In this document: positions 31,201 through 33,070 of the stretch, piece by piece | Layout of the letters: each line of letters begins with the position of its first letter | How positions within the stretch are numbered: position 1 is the first letter of the stretch | The notes under the pieces: model-generated | Told to the model about the DNA's origin: nothing | The model's input: the letters and a program-made list of their open reading frames with translations, nothing else | Databases searched by the model: none | Assembly (NCBI GenBank): GCA_019312665.1 | Contig: JAFDCZ010000019.1 | Location: forward strand, 1-33,070 | Direction: 5' to 3' | Origin: Deltaproteobacteria bacterium | GTDB taxonomy: Bacteria > Myxococcota_A > UBA9160 > UBA6930 | DNA: 33,070 nucleotides | Translations under genes and position numbers: made by a program

Positions 31201-33070
31201 GGCGACGGCACGATCGACACGGTGGTCGGGAATCCGCCGACCGTGGACCACGTCTACGCCAACCCGGGCTTCACCTTCAACATCACGGCGTCCGCGACCG
31301 ACGAAGATGGGACCTACCTGCAGAACGAGCTCTTGGTCGCCGGCAGCGCTTCAGACGCGCTCTATCGATACCAGGAAACCAGTGGCGATTTCCTGCAACA
31401 GATCGGGTCTCTGGCCGATGGTCTCGACTATGCCGGTGACGTGACCGTCGGACCTGATGGCGCCATCTACGTCAGCGGCTTGAACTCCGACAATGTCCTT
31501 CGCTACAACGCGGCAACTGGCGCCCTTCTTGGCGAACTCGTTACGTCCGGCCTCGGCGGCCTGAATGAGCCGGTCGGGTTGGCATTCGGGCCCGACGGAT
31601 ACCTGTACGTGGCGAGTTCGGGAAGCGACGAGGTGCTCCGATACGACGCAGCGACGGGCGCCTTCATCGATGAATTCGTCTCCTCGGGGAGCGGCAGCAT
31701 CAACGCGCCTGAGCATCTGCTGTTCGGTCCCGACGGCAACCTCTATGTGAGCGGATACGACTCGAACACGGTTCACCGCTACGACGGGAGCACGGGGGCG
31801 TTTCTAGATCTGTTTGTGTCAGCCGGCAGCGGCGGCCTGGATGCGCCCGAGCAGATGGCATTCGGACCGGACGGAAATCTGTATGTTGCCAGCGACGAAA
31901 ATTCCAACGTGCTCCGCTTCAACGGAACGACCGGTGCGTTCATCGACGAGTTCGTTTCGGCCGGAAGCGGCGGCCTCAGCTTTGCCAACGGCCTGGACTT
32001 CGGTCCCGATGGCAATCTCTACGTAGGCAGCTGGTCTACAAACAGCGTCCTGCGGTACCAGGGACCGACGGGCGCCTCGCCCGGCGCCTTCATCGATGAG
32101 TACGCATCCGGCGGTGGCCTCGACATGACCGTCTATCTCGAGTTCATCCCTGGGCAGCAGGTAGAGGTGCTCGCGAGTTTGCCGGCGCTGGACCTCGACG
32201 CGAACGACGACTCCGGGAGCACGGGCGCCGACTTCAATACGACCTTCACCGAGGATGGCGCTCCGGTGCTCATCGCCGACGCCGATGCAACGTTGACTCA
32301 TGCGGGCCCATTGACCGCGCTGGACGTGACCATCACGAATCGACTCGACGGCGTACTGGAGACCATGGCGGCTGACACCACGGGGACAAGCATCACTGCC
32401 GCTTACGACAGCGGAAGCGGCATCCTGACCCTGTCGGGAGCGGGTTCCGCAGCCGAATACCAGCAAGTGCTGCGGACTGTCACGTACGCCAACAGCTCGC
32501 AGGCTCCGAATCCGACGGACCGCACGATCACGTTCGTCGCTGCGGCTGGCGGCAACTTCAGCAACGTCGGTACGACCACCGTCACGATCATCCCGATCAA
32601 TGACGCACCGGTCGCTGTGGCAGATGCCGACACGGTCCTCGAAGGCGGCAACGTCACGATCGACCTGGCCGGCAACGACACCGATGCCGACGACGGCCTG
32701 GACCTCACCTCGATCGCGATCATCGGTGCGCCGGCCAACGGCTCGGTGTTGGTCAACGGCGACGGGACGATCACGTACACGCACAACGGCACCGAGACAC
32801 TCTCGGACAGCTTCACCTACACGATCCAGGATCTCAGCGGCGCGGTCTCCAACACCGCGACCGTCAACCTGACCGTGACGCCCCAGAACGACGCACCGGT
32901 CGCGGTGGCCGATGCCGACTCGGTCAATGAAGGCGCCGCGGTCGTGATCGATCTGGCGGGCAACGACACCGACCCGGACAATGCGCTCGACCTGGGCTCG
33001 ATCGTCATCACCAGCGCCCCCGCCAACGGCAGCCTCGTGGACAACGGCGATGGCACCCTCACCTACACCC
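28291..33070 (+). CDS. giant LEPR-XLL / DUF4347 surface protein with cadherin-like, LamG, PKD and propeller repeats (partial)
   Basis: There are 1593 codons here with no stop; the 3' end is outside the window. ATG 28291 has GAGGAG 6 nt upstream. The N-terminus is basic and lacks a classical signal peptide; instead L-E-P-R-V-L-L-S lies at 25-32, the motif of LEPR-XLL proteins. Then come DUF4347 (about 79-228, ending G-G-D-W-D-L-E-Y), a cadherin-like repeat (254-365), a LamG-like domain (375-582), cadherin-like domains (590-910), PKD (932-1010) and a five-repeat NHL-like propeller (about 1050-1270). Cadherin-like repeats resume and run off the end. Acidic D-x-D-x-D segments suggest calcium binding. 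It is probably secreted and adhesive, exported by the divergent SecA-like/M50/HlyD operon; that link is inference. Confidence 0.93.
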   Translation, partial: MARRRGHQKKPQPEQPSGCPRLEALEPRVLLSTFTVALDADALDGTLHSADTGTGAIEFRLDETNLTASMEQAVAERRIELVFVDTGVEGYEALVDDLRSSSSETRSLEVFLLDPELDGIEQISDILADYEGLDAIHIISHGSEGAVQLGDVQISGTTLSSYESALIGWADSLAEDADLLFYGCDLAGGENGEALVGSIAKLTGANVAASADLTGAEALGGDWDLEYATGRIDTDLALGSETRSEWTGVLAVNTAPVNTLPSVQSIDVGATLVFSAANSNPISVSDGDADGADVEATLSVGNGTLNLAQTTGLAFSTGDGAADAAMTFTGTVTDINSALDGLSYSFDIGFNGTDTLTLTTQDLGNTGTPPLDQDANIQVKYTFAVDGTDEIGSNDATLVNGASVVVDAERGSVLDLDGSDDYASVPVGVTSGLSQFSFSFWVKTTESGTAGNYWQLPTLMGIETPGFGTEDFSVTTNAGYIGFWTGLSGATDDNYLSTTTQINDNSWHQITVSNDGSNASLYVDGAFEASLQTGNGLDAYSVYIGAQDSKGNDKNHHQGQYDDVRIFDRALTTLEAEELYSGLRDTDTVTIQHRPTAADKTVSTSEDTAYTFLASDFNFADVNGDSLTKVKITSLESNGALQLGGFDVVLDQEVAISDIDAGNLKFIPAPDENGSGYDSFEFEVHDGTAYSSSAYLMTLNVTPVNDAPVAVDDADTVLEGGNVTIDLAGNDTDADDGLDLSSIAIVSAPANGSVLVNGDGTITYTHNGSETISDSFTYTIKDLSGAVSNTATVDVTIDLINEAPINTVPGLQLTDEGVAIFFSGAGGNPFSISDVDAASGDMEVTLNATNGTLTLGSLVNLVFSAGDGSDDATMVFTGSVADVNNALEGMRFDPTDAGAASVQIITDDQGNTGSGGPYIADDTIAITVGEIAPVLSISGAPTVVAGQAYTLTLSASDPGDDTISGWTINWGDGTIDTVVGNPPTVDHVYANPGFTFNITASATDEDGTYLQNELLVAGSASDALYRYQETSGDFLQQIGSLADGLDYAGDVTVGPDGAIYVSGLNSDNVLRYNAATGALLGELVTSGLGGLNEPVGLAFGPDGYLYVASSGSDEVLRYDAATGAFIDEFVSSGSGSINAPEHLLFGPDGNLYVSGYDSNTVHRYDGSTGAFLDLFVSAGSGGLDAPEQMAFGPDGNLYVASDENSNVLRFNGTTGAFIDEFVSAGSGGLSFANGLDFGPDGNLYVGSWSTNSVLRYQGPTGASPGAFIDEYASGGGLDMTVYLEFIPGQQVEVLASLPALDLDANDDSGSTGADFNTTFTEDGAPVLIADADATLTHAGPLTALDVTITNRLDGVLETMAADTTGTSITAAYDSGSGILTLSGAGSAAEYQQVLRTVTYANSSQAPNPTDRTITFVAAAGGNFSNVGTTTVTIIPINDAPVAVADADTVLEGGNVTIDLAGNDTDADDGLDLTSIAIIGAPANGSVLVNGDGTITYTHNGTETLSDSFTYTIQDLSGAVSNTATVNLTVTPQNDAPVAVADADSVNEGAAVVIDLAGNDTDPDNALDLGSIVITSAPANGSLVDNGDGTLTYT
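30403..30690 (+). repeat. 288-bp cadherin-like repeat unit, copy 1
   Basis: Codes for 96 residues beginning N-D-A-P-V-A-V (residues 705-800). It is closely similar in DNA and protein to the unit at 32599-32886 and the partial unit from 32887. Confidence 0.85.
31447..32136 (+). repeat. five tandem 138-bp propeller repeats
   Basis: The conserved F/V-G-P-D-G-x-x-Y-V core begins at 31447, 31585, 31723, 31861 and 31999, exactly 138 bp (46 residues) apart each time. Each unit also carries V-x-R-Y/F and G-A-F-I/L-D-E-like segments, as in NHL/SMP-30-like beta-propellers. The last unit is slightly longer at its end. Confidence 0.85.
32599..32886 (+). repeat. 288-bp cadherin-like repeat unit, copy 2
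   Basis: The same 96-residue unit as at 30403-30690 (residues 1437-1532), with long stretches of identical DNA around the G-G-N-V-T-I-D-L-A-G-N-D-T-D segment. Confidence 0.85.
32887..33070 (+). repeat. cadherin-like repeat unit, copy 3, cut by the window end
   Basis: Begins N-D-A-P-V-A-V-A at residue 1533, directly after copy 2 with no linker. It is more diverged than copies 1 and 2 (N-E-G-A-A-V-V-I-D-L in place of L-E-G-G-N-V-T-I-D-L). Confidence 0.8.

Noticed and set aside
31447..32136. Regular repeats considered as a CRISPR-like array
   Set aside because: The period is 138 bp, the units are coding throughout in one frame, and there is no repeat/spacer pattern.
30190..32784. Long minus-strand frames opposite the giant surface protein gene
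   Set aside because: They reflect codon bias of the repetitive plus-strand gene (V-D-R-D-V-A type repeats) and break where the domain type changes.

Overview
This is a GC-rich window from a Gram-negative bacterium. Periplasmic adaptors, a HAMP sensor kinase and AsmA-like and secreted proteins point to a double-membrane cell. The mix of a UGSC selenoprotein, PaaX/LLM/P450 genes, DUF1214, sterol-desaturase-like enzymes and a giant LEPR-XLL surface protein suggests a deltaproteobacterial-grade lineage (Myxococcota, Binatota or similar). That placement is inference; there is no rRNA, tRNA or marker gene to fix it.

Layout. 1-2415 (minus): enoyl-CoA hydratase, HSL-type hydrolase and the N-terminus of an AsmA-like protein. 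2493-4462 (plus): a two-gene redox operon encoding a thioredoxin-like fusion protein and a selenoprotein. The second reading frame is interrupted by an in-frame TGA at 4223-4225, which reads as selenocysteine in the motif U-G-S-C and is followed by a hairpin that fits a bacterial SECIS. 4468-8004 (minus): PaaX-family regulator, LLM flavin monooxygenase and cytochrome P450. 8005-8501 is a gene-free gap. 8502-12530 (minus): alpha/beta hydrolase, a secreted 607-aa protein of unknown role and a DUF1214 protein. 12651-12951 holds a methyltransferase relic. 12969-14790: sterol-desaturase-like enzyme and its TetR regulator (minus), a perfect 32-bp palindrome, then a small exported protein (plus).

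Signalling block, 14799-22186: a hybrid histidine kinase with HPt overlaps a REC-PAS-GGDEF-EAL regulator (minus). Divergent from them, a periplasmic adaptor is followed by a PAS-GGDEF diguanylate cyclase (plus).

Secretion block, 22192-33070: three overlapping minus-strand genes encode a GAF-TM-HlyD protein, a PqqD-like/M50/lipoyl fusion and a shortened SecA-like ATPase. Divergent from them starts a giant gene that runs off the window (more than 1593 codons). Its product has an N-terminal LEPRVLLS motif, a DUF4347 domain, LamG-like, cadherin-like, PKD and beta-propeller repeats. The arrangement suggests a dedicated export route for this surface protein, possibly controlled by the neighbouring c-di-GMP genes. 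The two most rewarding elements are the UGSC selenoprotein operon and this SecA-like/M50/HlyD/LEPR-XLL cassette.
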